A DNA stretch of 64,000 nucleotides from UBA10649 sp963700745 (GTDB lineage Bacteria; Actinomycetota; Actinomycetes; S36-B12): the NCBI GenBank assembly GCA_963700745.1, contig CAVOYT010000009.1, forward strand, positions 434,001 through 498,000, given 5' to 3'. A program made the position numbers and the translations under genes. Below are positions 25,538-34,084 of the stretch, one piece after another; position 1 is the stretch's first letter; each line of letters begins with the position of its first letter. Below the pieces are notes generated by a model. That model was not told the DNA's origin and made no database searches. It saw only the letters and a list, made by a program, of their open reading frames with translations.

Positions 25538-26412
25538 GAGGCGTCCTCACGCAGGCCGGCGAACAGATCGTCCTCGGGCACGTCCGTCTCGACCGTGGAG
25601 CGGGCGAGCTCGAAGTCCTCGGTGGGCCACACCTCACGCTGGAACGCCAGCGGGACGGCGAACCACATCCCCGCGGGATCGATCTGGGTGCGGTGGGCCA
25701 GGAGGGCGCGATCGCGCACCTCGAACCAGTCGGCCGCATCGATGCGCGTCGTGATGCGGTCGGCGTCCTCGGGTCGGTCGTCCCAGCGGGTCAGCCAGTC
25801 GTGATACGGGGAGTCCAGGTCGGCGTCGATCATCGCGAGGTGCAGCGCCTCGACCCGGGCCTTCGAGAACTGCTGGTTGTAGTAGATCTTGGACACCGTC
25901 CACGCCGGGCCGCCCACGCCCGGGAACCGCTCGGGGTCCGCCGCCGCCTCGACGGCGGCCATGGTGGTCTCGTGCGTGCGGATGTGGTCGGGATGCGGGT
26001 ACCCGCCGTTCTCGTCGTACGTCGTCACGACCTGGGGGCGGAACTCGCGGATGAGTCGCACCAGGGGCTCGATGGTGTCCTCGACCGGCAGGGCGGCGAA
26101 GCAGCCCTCGGGCAGCGGGGGCGGCGGATCCCCCTCGGGGAATCCGGAGTCCTCGAACCCGAGCCACGCATGCCGCACCCCCAGGACCGCGACGGCCGAC
26201 GCCATCTCGTCCACGCGCACCGCGACCATGCCCCGCTGGTCGACCTCGTGCTGCGCCGCGGCATTGAGCACGTCGCCTCGCTCACCGCCGGTGCACGTCA
26301 CCACCATGACGTCGACGCCCTCGGCCACGTACTTCGCGGTCGTGGCCGCCCCCTTGCTGGACTCGTCGTCGGGGTGGGCGTGCACGGCCATCAGGCGGAG
26401 GGGCGAGGTCAC
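25534..26412 (-). CDS. mca: Mycothiol S-conjugate amidase
   Basis: A 292-aa PIG-L family zinc amidase, close to the 288 aa of the mycobacterial enzyme. Zinc-binding motifs are HAHPDDESSKG near the N-terminus and GYPHPDHIRTHE near residue 150. The active-site strand VTCTGGERGDVLN is present. Mca cleaves mycothiol conjugates of electrophiles, releasing mercapturic acids for export; it is cytosolic. It is preferred over MshB because of the long C-terminal half (SKIYYNQQFSKARVEALH) and the neighbouring DUF4307 gene. The GTG at 26412 follows GAGACT by 6 bp. It marks the organism as a mycothiol producer. Confidence 0.92.
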   Translation of the reverse strand: MTSPLRLMAVHAHPDDESSKGAATTAKYVAEGVDVMVVTCTGGERGDVLNAAAQHEVDQRGMVAVRVDEMASAVAVLGVRHAWLGFEDSGFPEGDPPPPLPEGCFAALPVEDTIEPLVRLIREFRPQVVTTYDENGGYPHPDHIRTHETTMAAVEAAADPERFPGVGGPAWTVSKIYYNQQFSKARVEALHLAMIDADLDSPYHDWLTRWDDRPEDADRITTRIDAADWFEVRDRALLAHRTQIDPAGMWFAVPLAFQREVWPTEDFELARSTVETDVPEDDLFAGLREDAS

Positions 26413-26417
26413 GGGGA

Positions 26418-26424
26418 TAGTCTC
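26418..26424. promoter_or_regulatory. Overlapping divergent -10 boxes, mca and DUF4307
   Basis: On the plus strand TAGTCT (26418-26423) lies 7 bp before the GTG at 26431. On the minus strand GAGACT (26424-26419) lies 6 bp before the GTG at 26412. The two hexamers cover nearly the same bases, so RNA polymerase can start only one gene at a time. Confidence 0.45.
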
Positions 26425-26430
26425 CACCAC

Positions 26431-26901
26431 GTGCCCTCGCCGTTCACCCGGGACCAGCTCAGCCCCCAGATGCAGGAGCGCTACGGACTCGACCGCCGGC
26501 CCATCGGGCTGTGGATCACGGTGGTCGTGCTGATCGTCGCCTTCGTCGGCGTGCTCGCCTTCGTCGGCTTCGGCGTCACCCGCAGTTCCATCGAGGCGCG
26601 GCTGGTCTCGTGGGAAGTCGTGGCGCCGGACCGGGTCGACATGACGATCGAGGTGCGGCGACCGGCGGCGGACGAGGTGCAGTGCGTGCTGCGGGCCCAG
26701 GACGTCAAGCGCATCGATGTCGGATACGCCGTCGTGGCCATTCCGGCCGGCGCCGGGGAGGTCTCGCTCGACTACTCTCTGCGGACACTCGCCCCGGCCT
26801 ACACCGCCGAGCTGCTGGGCTGCGCCACGGGCGGGCTCCCCGCCGTCCCGCCACCACAGTTCCCGCCAGGCGTCGTCCCGCCCCAGCAGCCCTGGTCCTG
26901 A
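26431..26901 (+). CDS. DUF4307 domain-containing membrane protein
   Basis: A 156-aa protein: cytoplasmic RYGLDRR start, one transmembrane helix (IGLWITVVVLIVAFVGVLAFVGFGV), then an extracytoplasmic beta-domain (ARLVSWEVVAPDRVDMTIEVRRPAADEVQCVLRAQDVKRIDVGYAVVAIP) and a proline-rich end. This matches DUF4307, normally encoded next to mca in actinobacteria. Function is unknown. The GTG start is supported by the TAGTCT box 7 bp upstream. Confidence 0.8.
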   Translation: MPSPFTRDQLSPQMQERYGLDRRPIGLWITVVVLIVAFVGVLAFVGFGVTRSSIEARLVSWEVVAPDRVDMTIEVRRPAADEVQCVLRAQDVKRIDVGYAVVAIPAGAGEVSLDYSLRTLAPAYTAELLGCATGGLPAVPPPQFPPGVVPPQQPWS

Positions 26902-26960
26902 CCGTTCGCTCGCGGCGGATCCCCCTCGCGCAACTCCCCCGATGGACGTACGGTCGGCGA

Positions 26961-28386
26961 GTGACCTCCCTCGCCCCGCCCGTCCCCGCCCACCTGCCGA
27001 CCGACCTCGGGACACTCCTGGCCTCGGACTATGAGGCCCGCAGCGTCAAGGCCGAGATCCGGGCGAACCTGCTCGGACGCCTACGGTCCGGGCAGCCCAC
27101 CTTCCCGGGGATCGTCGGCTTCGAGGACACGGTCGGGACCGCAGCTGGAGCGGGCCCTGCTCGCCGGACATGACGTGGTGCTGCTCGGCGAGCGCGGACA
27201 GGGCAAGACCCGGCTGATCAGGTCACTGTCGGCCCTGCTCGACGAGTGGATCCCCGTGGTCGAGGGTTGCGAGATCAACGACGACCCGACTGCGCCGATC
27301 TGCGCCCGGTGCCGGCGGCTGGCCGCTGAACGAGGCGACGACCTGTCGGTCACCTGGCGCCACCGCAGCGAGCGCTTCGGCGAGAAGCTGGCCACGCCCG
27401 ACACCTCGGTCGGCGACCTGGTGGGCGACGTCGACCCGGTCAAGGTGGCGGAGGGACGCAGCCTCGGCGACAGCGAGACCATCCACTACGGGCTCGTCCC
27501 ACGCACCAACCGCGGCATCTTCGCCATCAACGAGCTGCCCGACCTCGCCGAGCGCATCCAGGTCGCGCTGCTCAACGTGCTGGAGGAGCGGGACATCCAG
27601 GTCCGCGGGTACCAGTTGCGGCTGCCCCTGGACCTGCTCGTCGTCGCGAGCGCCAACCCCGAGGACTACACGAACCGCGGCCGGATCATCACCCCGTTGA
27701 AGGATCGCTTCGGGGCCGAGATCCGCACCCACTACCCGGTGAGCCTTGACGCCGAGACCTCGCTGATCCTGCAGGAGGCGAGCATCGAGGCGATCGTCCC
27801 GCGGCACCTGCTCGACGTCGTGGCCCGGTTCACCCGCGAGGTGCGTGAGTCGCCGGCCGTCGATCAGCGCAGCGGTGTCTCCGCCCGGTTCGCCATCGCC
27901 TGCGTTGAGGCCCTCTCGGGTGCGGCGATGCGACGTGCGGCGCTGAGCGGCGAGGAGGACCCGGTCGCGCGGATCGGCGATCTCGCCGGGGTCGTCCCCA
28001 CGCTGCGGGGCAAGGTCGAGTTCGACGTCAGCGAGGAGGGCCAGGAGGAGGAGACGCTGCAGCTCCTCGCCCGTCGCGCCACCGCGGACGCCTGGCGCAC
28101 CCACCTCGGCGGCGGCGACGTGCGCCCCACCCTGACCGCCCTGGTGTCCTGGTTCGACGAGGGCAACTCGCTGATCGCCGGTGACGCGGTCCCGGCGGCG
28201 ACGCTGCTGGACGAGCTCGGCCCCCTCGAGGGACTGGGCCGCCTGGTCACCGCTCTCGAGCCAGCGATGGCGGAGTCGCCCGGCCTGGCCGCGGCCTGCA
28301 TCGAGTTCGCGGTCGAGGGGCTGTGGCTGACGCGGCGCATCGACAAGGACTCCATCGGCGGCGTGAGCCGCTACGGCTCCTCATGA
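26961..28386 (+). CDS. AAA+ ATPase of the magnesium-chelatase/MoxR type (Rv0958-like), one frameshift
   Basis: About 475 aa. The GTG at 26961 opens VTSLAPPVPAHLPTDLGTLLASDYEARSVKAEIRANLLGRL. One extra base near 27136 breaks the frame between GFEDTVG and PQLERALLAGHDVVLLGERGQGKTRLIRSL, which carries the Walker A motif. A Cys cluster follows (EGCEINDDPTAPICARC), then GIFAINELPDLAERIQVALLNVLEERDIQ with Walker B-like features and the ASANPEDYTNRGRIITPLKDRFG sensor region. These ATPases work with VWA-domain partners, and the VWA gene is next. The M. tuberculosis Rv0958/Rv0959 pair has the same arrangement. The target complex is unknown. Confidence 0.82.
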
Positions 28387-28405
28387 CGCGAGCGGCGATG
28401 CCAAC

Positions 28406-30352
28406 GTGACCGGCTACAAGTACGGCGCCTTTCACGGCGGCCCCGATCCCCTGGCGGCTCCGCCGGATGCCGGTGCCGGTGTCGATGAGCTCGCCCAACG
28501 GATCCTGGGCGGCCAGTCCGTGGGTGATGCCCTGCGCGACCTGCTGCGCGAGGGGATGCAGGGACGACGCGGCCTGCAGGAGATGGCGGAGCGGATCCGC
28601 GACCGTCGCCGGGACCTGGAGCGGTCCGGGCGCCTCGACGGCCTGCTCGAGGATCTGCGCGACCTGCTCGACACCGCCCTCGATGCCGAGCGCACGGCGC
28701 TGTTCCCCGATCCATCCGACGACGCGCGCTTCCGCGAGGCCATGCTCGACAACGTGCCCGACGACATCGGACGGGCGGTCCGCGAGCTGGCGAGCTACGA
28801 CTGGCGGTCGGACGAGGCCCGCGCCGCCTTCGAGGAGATCCGCCAGCGACTCCAGCGCGACGTCGTCGACCAGCAGTTCAAGGACCTCACGCAGGGCATC
28901 GACAGCATGTCGTCGCCGGAGGCGCGCGCGGCCCTGAAGGACATGATGGCCGACCTCAATGCCCTGCTGGACAAGCACCAGCGCGGCGAGGACGTGACCC
29001 AGGACTACGCGGACTTCATCGACAAGCACCGCGACTTCTTCCCCGACGCGCCGGACACGATCGAGGAGTTCATCGACGAGCTGGCCCGACGCTCGGCCGC
29101 CATGCAGCGCATGCTGGACTCGCTGAGCCCCGAGCAGCGAGCCGAGCTGCAGTCCGCGATGGAGCAGGCGCTGGAGGATCTCGACCTGCAGTCCGAGATG
29201 TCGGCCCTGCAGCAGAGCCTGCAGGCACTTCGACCCGAGTTCGGGTGGGGCGGGCGCCAGTCGATGGATGGCGAACGACGGCTCGGCCTGCCCGAGGCCA
29301 CCGACGCGCTGGCCGAGCTGGCCGACCTCGAGCAGCTGTCCGACGATCTGGGCGACGGGTTCTCGCGGGCCGATCTCGACGACATCGACGAGGATGCCGT
29401 CGAGCGCGCCCTCGGTCGGCAGGCCCGCGACGACCTCGAGGCGCTGAAGACCCTGCAGCGCGAGCTCGAGCGGCAGGGGTACCTGCTCAACGAGGGCGAG
29501 GGGCTGCAGCTGACCCCCAAGGCGATCCGGCGGATCGGCCGCACCGCGCTGCGCACCGTCTTCGACTCCCTCGACGGGACCACGCGGGGGACACACGAGA
29601 TCCGCCGGTCGGGTGCCGCCGGCGAGCTCACCGGCACGACGCGGGCGTGGACCTTCGGCGACGAGCAGCCCGTCGACGTCGTCCGCACCGTCCGCAATGC
29701 CGTGTCACGCCGAGTGATCGGCGGCCACGACGAGACGCGGCTCGAGGCGGGCGACTTCGAGGTTCACGAGACCGAGACCATGACCCGCGCCGCGGTCGCC
29801 CTGCTCATCGACCAGTCGTTCTCGATGGTGATGAACGACACCTGGCGCGAGGCCAAGACGATGGCCCTGGCCCTGCACACCCTGGCGTCGACGGCCTACC
29901 CGCTCGACGCGCTCCAGATCATCTCCTTCGCCAACGTGGCGAGAGTGGTCCATCCGCACGAGCTCCCGAATCTCGAGGCCAGCTACGTGCAGGGCACGAA
30001 CCTGCAGCACGCGCTGCTGCTCGCCGGGCAGTTCCTCGACCGGCACCCCGGCTCGCAGCGAATCGTCATGGTCGTCACCGACGGCGAGCCGACCGCGCAT
30101 CTCCTGCCCGACGGCGAGGGCTGGTTCTCCTGGCCGCCCTCGCACGAGACCATCACCGAGACCGTCGCCCAGGTCGACCGCATGACCCGTCGCCGCGTGC
30201 CGATCTCCTGGTTCCGGCTGGGCGACGATCCGGGGCTGGCCCGCTTCCTCGACGGCATGGCCCGGCGCAACGGCGGGCGGGTGCTCGCCGTCTCCGGCGA
30301 CCGGCTCGGGGACTACGTCGTCACCGACTACGTCCGGTCCCGCCGCGCCTGA
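28406..30352 (+). CDS. VWA domain-containing protein (Rv0959-like partner of the AAA+ ATPase)
   Basis: A 648-aa cytosolic protein. Residues 1-440 are rich in charged helices (RGLQEMAERIRDRRRDLERSGRLDGLLEDLRDLL). The C-terminal 190 residues are a von Willebrand A domain with the metal-site motif LLIDQSFSMV (Asp-x-Ser-x-Ser), the threonine loop SYVQGTNLQHALLLAG and VMVVTDGEPTAHL. Pairs of this type act as remodelling or metal-insertion chaperones, in the manner of MoxR-VWA and chelatase I-D units. GTG 28406 follows the ATPase stop by 19 bp. The exact function is unknown. Confidence 0.82.
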   Translation: MTGYKYGAFHGGPDPLAAPPDAGAGVDELAQRILGGQSVGDALRDLLREGMQGRRGLQEMAERIRDRRRDLERSGRLDGLLEDLRDLLDTALDAERTALFPDPSDDARFREAMLDNVPDDIGRAVRELASYDWRSDEARAAFEEIRQRLQRDVVDQQFKDLTQGIDSMSSPEARAALKDMMADLNALLDKHQRGEDVTQDYADFIDKHRDFFPDAPDTIEEFIDELARRSAAMQRMLDSLSPEQRAELQSAMEQALEDLDLQSEMSALQQSLQALRPEFGWGGRQSMDGERRLGLPEATDALAELADLEQLSDDLGDGFSRADLDDIDEDAVERALGRQARDDLEALKTLQRELERQGYLLNEGEGLQLTPKAIRRIGRTALRTVFDSLDGTTRGTHEIRRSGAAGELTGTTRAWTFGDEQPVDVVRTVRNAVSRRVIGGHDETRLEAGDFEVHETETMTRAAVALLIDQSFSMVMNDTWREAKTMALALHTLASTAYPLDALQIISFANVARVVHPHELPNLEASYVQGTNLQHALLLAGQFLDRHPGSQRIVMVVTDGEPTAHLLPDGEGWFSWPPSHETITETVAQVDRMTRRRVPISWFRLGDDPGLARFLDGMARRNGGRVLAVSGDRLGDYVVTDYVRSRRA

Positions 30353-30366
30353 CCCGCACGCACCCC

Positions 30367-30430
30367 CGATGCCTCGTCACTCGTGGCGGGTTTTCCGGGC
30401 CGCGGGCCCGCCACGAGTGACGACGCATCG
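30367..30430. repeat. Dispersed palindrome family A, copy 1
   Basis: Two 24-bp arms (30367-30390 and 30407-30430) pair at 23 of 24 positions around a 16-bp centre. The arm core is CGTCACTCGTGGCG. The same arm recurs at 55739-55804. It sits 14 bp after the VWA stop and before greA. It can form a strong hairpin on either strand and may stop transcription, but the repetition suggests a repeat family. Confidence 0.8.
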
Positions 30431-30482
30431 GATGGCGGGCGGCGCGAGCCGGGACGGGCCACCGCAGGTAGCCTTGACCGCT

Positions 30483-30975
30483 ATGAGCGAGCAACCGATC
30501 ACCTGGCTGACCCAGGAGGCCCATGACCGCCTGGAGTCCGAGCTCGCCGACCGCGAGGGCCCCCTGCGCAACGAGATCAAGAAGCGGATCGAGGCCGCGC
30601 GCGAGGAGGGCGACCTCAAGGAGAACGGCGGCTACCACGCGGCGCGCGAGGAGCAGGGCAAGAACGAGGCGCGCGTGCGACAGTTGAAGCACCTGCTCGA
30701 GCACGCCCAGATCGGGGCACCGGAGGCCGACCACGACGAGGTCGCCCCGGGCAAGGTCGTCACCGTCCGCTTCCCCGCGTGGGACGAGGAGGAGACCTTC
30801 CTGCTCGGCTCCCGCGAGGAGGCCGCCCACGCGTCCATCGAGGTCTACTCGCCCGACGTCACCCCTCGGCGATGCGGTCAACGGCAAGCGCACGGGCGAC
30901 AACGCCACGTACAGCCTGGCCAACGGCAACGAGATGACGGTCGAGATCCTGAAGGTCGAGACCTACGGCGGCTAG
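30483..30975 (+). CDS. greA: Transcription elongation factor GreA, one frameshift
   Basis: About 164 aa. The N-terminal coiled-coil has ITWLTQEAHDRLESELADREGPLRNEIKKRIEAAREEGDLKENGGYHAAREEQGKNEARVRQLKHLLEHAQIG, including the acidic tip EGDLKENGGYHAA that directs RNA cleavage in stalled polymerase. The C-terminal FKBP-like domain continues after a one-base loss near 30867 as LGDAVNGKRTGDNATYSLANGNEMTVEILKVETYGG. ATG 30483 follows TAGCCT by 8 bp. The stop shares a CTAG with that of the convergent nucleotidyltransferase-like gene. Confidence 0.9.
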
Positions 30976-32267
30976 TCCGAGGTGAGGTCCTGCAGGTACT
31001 CGCGGATCGCCGGGACGTCCAGCAGACGCTCCTTGAAGTAGACGTTCACGATGTCGAGCGCGGCCGCCTGTGCGGCCGCCACCTTCAGCTCCCGATCGAG
31101 GTCCTGCAGGAGGATGGCGGCGCGCAGGCCCAGCAGCTGCCGGACCACGTCGACCTCGAGCTCGCCCTCCAACGTCTCCACGGCCGCCAGGACCAGGGCA
31201 TCGATCTGCAGGTGGACCGTCGCGTCGTCGAACTCCAGGACCTGCGCCTCGTCCGCGGACCGGATCATGGCGGCCACTCGGTACATGACGGTCGCAGACT
31301 CGTCGAACAGCTCGCGGATGTACCCGGCCTCGGCATGGCGGCCAGTCATCCGGAACACGTTGTACAGGCGCTTGGCGACCTTGCCGTAGTTCTCGTGACC
31401 CGGCTCCAGGTACTTGCGGATCTCGCGCTCGAGTGCCTCGGTGTAGGAGTCGATCGCGTCAGCGGCGACATTGCGGGCCACCTTGCTGAACAGCGGGATC
31501 GACTCCGCGTCGAGGTACACCTCCTGGAAGTACGGATCCAGTTGGCCGTCGAGCGGGACGAGGGAGCCGTCGGGCGCCTCCCACGTGACGTCGAGCACGT
31601 TGCTCGCGTTGGCCAGCAGCCGGCTCTGCGGGTGGGCGACGATCCAGTCCAGCTTCACCCAGCCCGGATCCTGGGCTGCCTGCAGCCACGTCACCGCGAC
31701 CGACTCACCGTCTTCAGACGTGTACTGAACGATGCCTTCGACGACGTCCTCGAGGCTCCACCTCAACGGAGCGCCCGCACGCACGGCCAAGCCGTTGCGC
31801 GTGCCGGCCACCGGGTACGAGCCCAGCACCGCCTCGGCAAATCGATGGCCGACGCCGGTAGCCGCTGCCAGGACATGGTCATGGAGGATCTCGGCCAGGA
31901 TCGCGGAAGCCTCGTCCCGACTGTCGGCGATGATGTTGACCCGCTGGAAGTAGTCGCAGTCGCCGGGGTTGGCCTGGATGCGGGACTGCGCCGCGGAGCC
32001 GGACAGCGCCAGGGCGCACTCGACGACGCCGGGCCGTTGCGGGACCTCGACCACGTTCCCGATGGCTCGGAAGTACGCAAGGTCGTCCGGGCTGAAGTCC
32101 ATCAGCGTGACGCGATGGCCGAAGACGCCCGAGTCGACGTCGATCTGCACGTCGTCCAGCTCCATCGCGGCCATCGACGTGAGCCAGGCCAGCGCCTCCT
32201 CCTCGTTGACTTCAACGCCCAGCCGGGCCGCCGACTCGAGAATCCGCTCAAGATCGCTGCTGCTCAT
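30972..32267 (-). CDS. Putative Pol-beta-type nucleotidyltransferase, family not recognised
   Basis: A 431-aa protein I do not recognise by family. It shows the nucleotidyltransferase core: Gly90-Ser91, a 12-residue gap, Asp103-Cys-Asp105 (LSGSAAQSRIQANPGDCDYFQRVNI) and a possible third acidic residue at Asp207 in WVKLDWIVAHP. That is the hG-S...D-h-D-h...h-D-h pattern of the superfamily. The rest is helical and acidic, with no transmembrane segment or signal. It would transfer a nucleotide to RNA, protein or a small molecule. The start lies 3 bp after the stop of a DEDDh exonuclease gene, so the two are surely co-transcribed. The active-site reading is strong by pattern, not by comparison. 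Confidence 0.55.
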   Translation of the reverse strand: MSSSDLERILESAARLGVEVNEEEALAWLTSMAAMELDDVQIDVDSGVFGHRVTLMDFSPDDLAYFRAIGNVVEVPQRPGVVECALALSGSAAQSRIQANPGDCDYFQRVNIIADSRDEASAILAEILHDHVLAAATGVGHRFAEAVLGSYPVAGTRNGLAVRAGAPLRWSLEDVVEGIVQYTSEDGESVAVTWLQAAQDPGWVKLDWIVAHPQSRLLANASNVLDVTWEAPDGSLVPLDGQLDPYFQEVYLDAESIPLFSKVARNVAADAIDSYTEALEREIRKYLEPGHENYGKVAKRLYNVFRMTGRHAEAGYIRELFDESATVMYRVAAMIRSADEAQVLEFDDATVHLQIDALVLAAVETLEGELEVDVVRQLLGLRAAILLQDLDRELKVAAAQAAALDIVNVYFKERLLDVPAIREYLQDLTSD

Positions 32268-32270
32268 GCG

Positions 32271-32798
32271 CTACTCCTCATTCATGATCGATCGCATCAG
32301 CGCAGCCTGGTGCTGGGCATCCTCGAGTGCGTGGTGAGTCAGCTGGCTCGCGATGCCGAAGCGATCCGCCAGGCTCGACATCGAGGTCTGCTCCCAGGGA
32401 ATGCGAAGGCGCCCCATCGCGAGCGCTTTCACGTCGATCGCCGAGTGCCCGAAGGGGTTGCGACCCAGGTAGCGCCAGAAGTAGTCGTTGACGAAGGACC
32501 AGTCGAACGGCGCATTGAGCGCCACCATGCGCGGGGGGTCCGGCTCGACCACATCCGCCAGCCAGTCAGCCATCGCCGACATTGCCTGACCGGCGGGCAT
32601 GCCCGTCTGGCGGAGGTCGGCGAGGGAGAGTCCGTGCACGGCCATCGCCTCGGCCGTCTCGCCGTCGCGATCCGGCGCCAGCTCGACGTAGAAGGTGACG
32701 TCGGGGACCTCAATGAGGCAGGCACCGATCGCGAGGAGTGAGTAGGAACCCGGGTTCGGGCCCGCCGTCTCGACATCGACCGAGACCCAGCCCCGCAT
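32271..32798 (-). CDS. 3'-5' exonuclease (DEDDh type)
   Basis: A 175-aa single-domain exonuclease. The DEDDh residues are Asp8 and Glu10 (VSVDVETAG), Asp99 (ALNAPFDWSFV), and His155 with Asp160 (HHALEDA). It resembles the RNase T/oligoribonuclease-like proofreading fold without added domains and would remove nucleotides from 3' ends of RNA or DNA. The start at 32798 begins the conserved fold; the longer frame to 32873 overlaps ilvA. It is 13 bp after ilvA and 3 bp before the putative nucleotidyltransferase, suggesting they act on a common 3' end. Confidence 0.82.
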   Translation of the reverse strand: MRGWVSVDVETAGPNPGSYSLLAIGACLIEVPDVTFYVELAPDRDGETAEAMAVHGLSLADLRQTGMPAGQAMSAMADWLADVVEPDPPRMVALNAPFDWSFVNDYFWRYLGRNPFGHSAIDVKALAMGRLRIPWEQTSMSSLADRFGIASQLTHHALEDAQHQAALMRSIMNEE

Positions 32799-32811
32799 CA
32801 CGGCTGCTCCA

Positions 32812-34056
32812 TCAGTGCTGCCGCACCGGGGCGAGGGGGGACGGTTCCTTGAGCAGGTGGTAGCCGCGGTCACGCAGGTCTGCCATCAACTGCTCGCAGT
32901 GCTCGCGGCCACGCGTCTCCACGTGGACCACGATGTCGACCTCGTCCACGCGCAGGCCGCCATCCACGCGGTTGTGCTCGACGTCCACCACGTTCGCGTG
33001 CAACCCCTGGATGTCGTCGAGAAGACGAGCAAGCGAGCCGGGCCGGTCCTGCATCCGCACAGCGAGGGTCAGGTAGCGACCGGCCGCGGCCAGGCCGTAG
33101 CGAATGATCCGCAGCAGGACCAGCGAGTCGACGTTGCCGCCGGAGATCACGACGGCCACCGGCGGTTCGAAGTCATGCGGGGTGGCCAGGACCGCAGCCG
33201 CCGCAGCCGCGCCGGCCGGCTCCACCACCAACTTGGCCCGCTCGAGCAGAAGCAGGACCGCACGCGAGATCTGCTCCTCGGTCACCGTGCGCACCTCGTC
33301 GACGAACTCCTGCACGAGAGCGAACGGGACATCTCCGGGCCGTCCGACGGCGATGCCATCAGCCATGGTCGCCATCGACTCAAGGAGAACGGGGTGACCG
33401 GCCGCCAGCGACGGCGGATAGGCCGCGGCCGAAGCCGCCTGGACACCGACCACGCGGACCGTCGGGTCGACCGACTTGATCGCCAGCGCGACTCCGGAGA
33501 GCAGCCCGCCACCGCCCGTGCAGACCAGGACGGTGCGGACCCCCGGCAGCTTCGCCATGATCTCCAGTCCCAGCGTGCCCTGGCCCGCGATGACGTCGGG
33601 GTGGTCGAAGGGATGGATCAGGATCGCACCCGTGGCCTGCGCGAACTCGCGGGCACCCTCGAGCGCTACGTCGATCGTGGCACCGTGGAACCGGACATCT
33701 GCCCCGTAGCCGAGAGTGGCCTGCACCTTCGGGATCGTCGCGCCGTCCGGCATGAACACGGTCGCGTTCACGCCAAGCAGCTGCGCCGCCACCGCAACAC
33801 CCTGAGCGTGGTTGCCCGCGCTCGCAGCCACGACTCCCCTCGCCCGCTCCTCCTCCGACAGCCGACTGATCCGGTTGTAGGCCCCGCGAATCTTGAAGGA
33901 ACCAGCCCGCTGCAGGTTCTCGGTGACGAGGCGCACCTCGCCGCCGACCAGCTTCTCCAACCACTGCGCACCGGCCAGCGGGAGTTCGCGGATGACCCCG
34001 TCGAGGTTCCGTGCTGCCGCCTCGATGTCCGCGACGGTGACGGTTGCGGCGGTCAT
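32812..34056 (-). CDS. ilvA: Threonine ammonia-lyase (threonine dehydratase)
   Basis: A 414-aa PLP enzyme of the single-ACT-domain type. The PLP lysine is in RAGSFKIRGAYN, the phosphate-binding loop is VCTGGGGLLSG, and SAGNHAQGVAVAA is typical. The C-terminal ACT domain (LTLAVRMQDRPGSLARLLDDIQGLHANVVDVEHNR) suggests allosteric control. It converts threonine to 2-oxobutanoate for isoleucine synthesis. CAGGAT lies 6 bp before the ATG. The exonuclease gene follows 13 bp downstream. Confidence 0.93.
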   Translation of the reverse strand: MTAATVTVADIEAAARNLDGVIRELPLAGAQWLEKLVGGEVRLVTENLQRAGSFKIRGAYNRISRLSEEERARGVVAASAGNHAQGVAVAAQLLGVNATVFMPDGATIPKVQATLGYGADVRFHGATIDVALEGAREFAQATGAILIHPFDHPDVIAGQGTLGLEIMAKLPGVRTVLVCTGGGGLLSGVALAIKSVDPTVRVVGVQAASAAAYPPSLAAGHPVLLESMATMADGIAVGRPGDVPFALVQEFVDEVRTVTEEQISRAVLLLLERAKLVVEPAGAAAAAAVLATPHDFEPPVAVVISGGNVDSLVLLRIIRYGLAAAGRYLTLAVRMQDRPGSLARLLDDIQGLHANVVDVEHNRVDGGLRVDEVDIVVHVETRGREHCEQLMADLRDRGYHLLKEPSPLAPVRQH

Positions 34057-34084
34057 CGGGCCATCCTGTCACCCGTGGCGAGCG

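Noticed and set aside
30369..32741. A 790-codon open frame on the plus strand overlapping greA, the nucleotidyltransferase and the exonuclease.
   Set aside because: It runs antisense through genes with recognisable motifs. Its protein is Arg/Gly/Asp-biased with no domain, as expected of a shadow frame in GC-rich DNA. Only its greA part is real.
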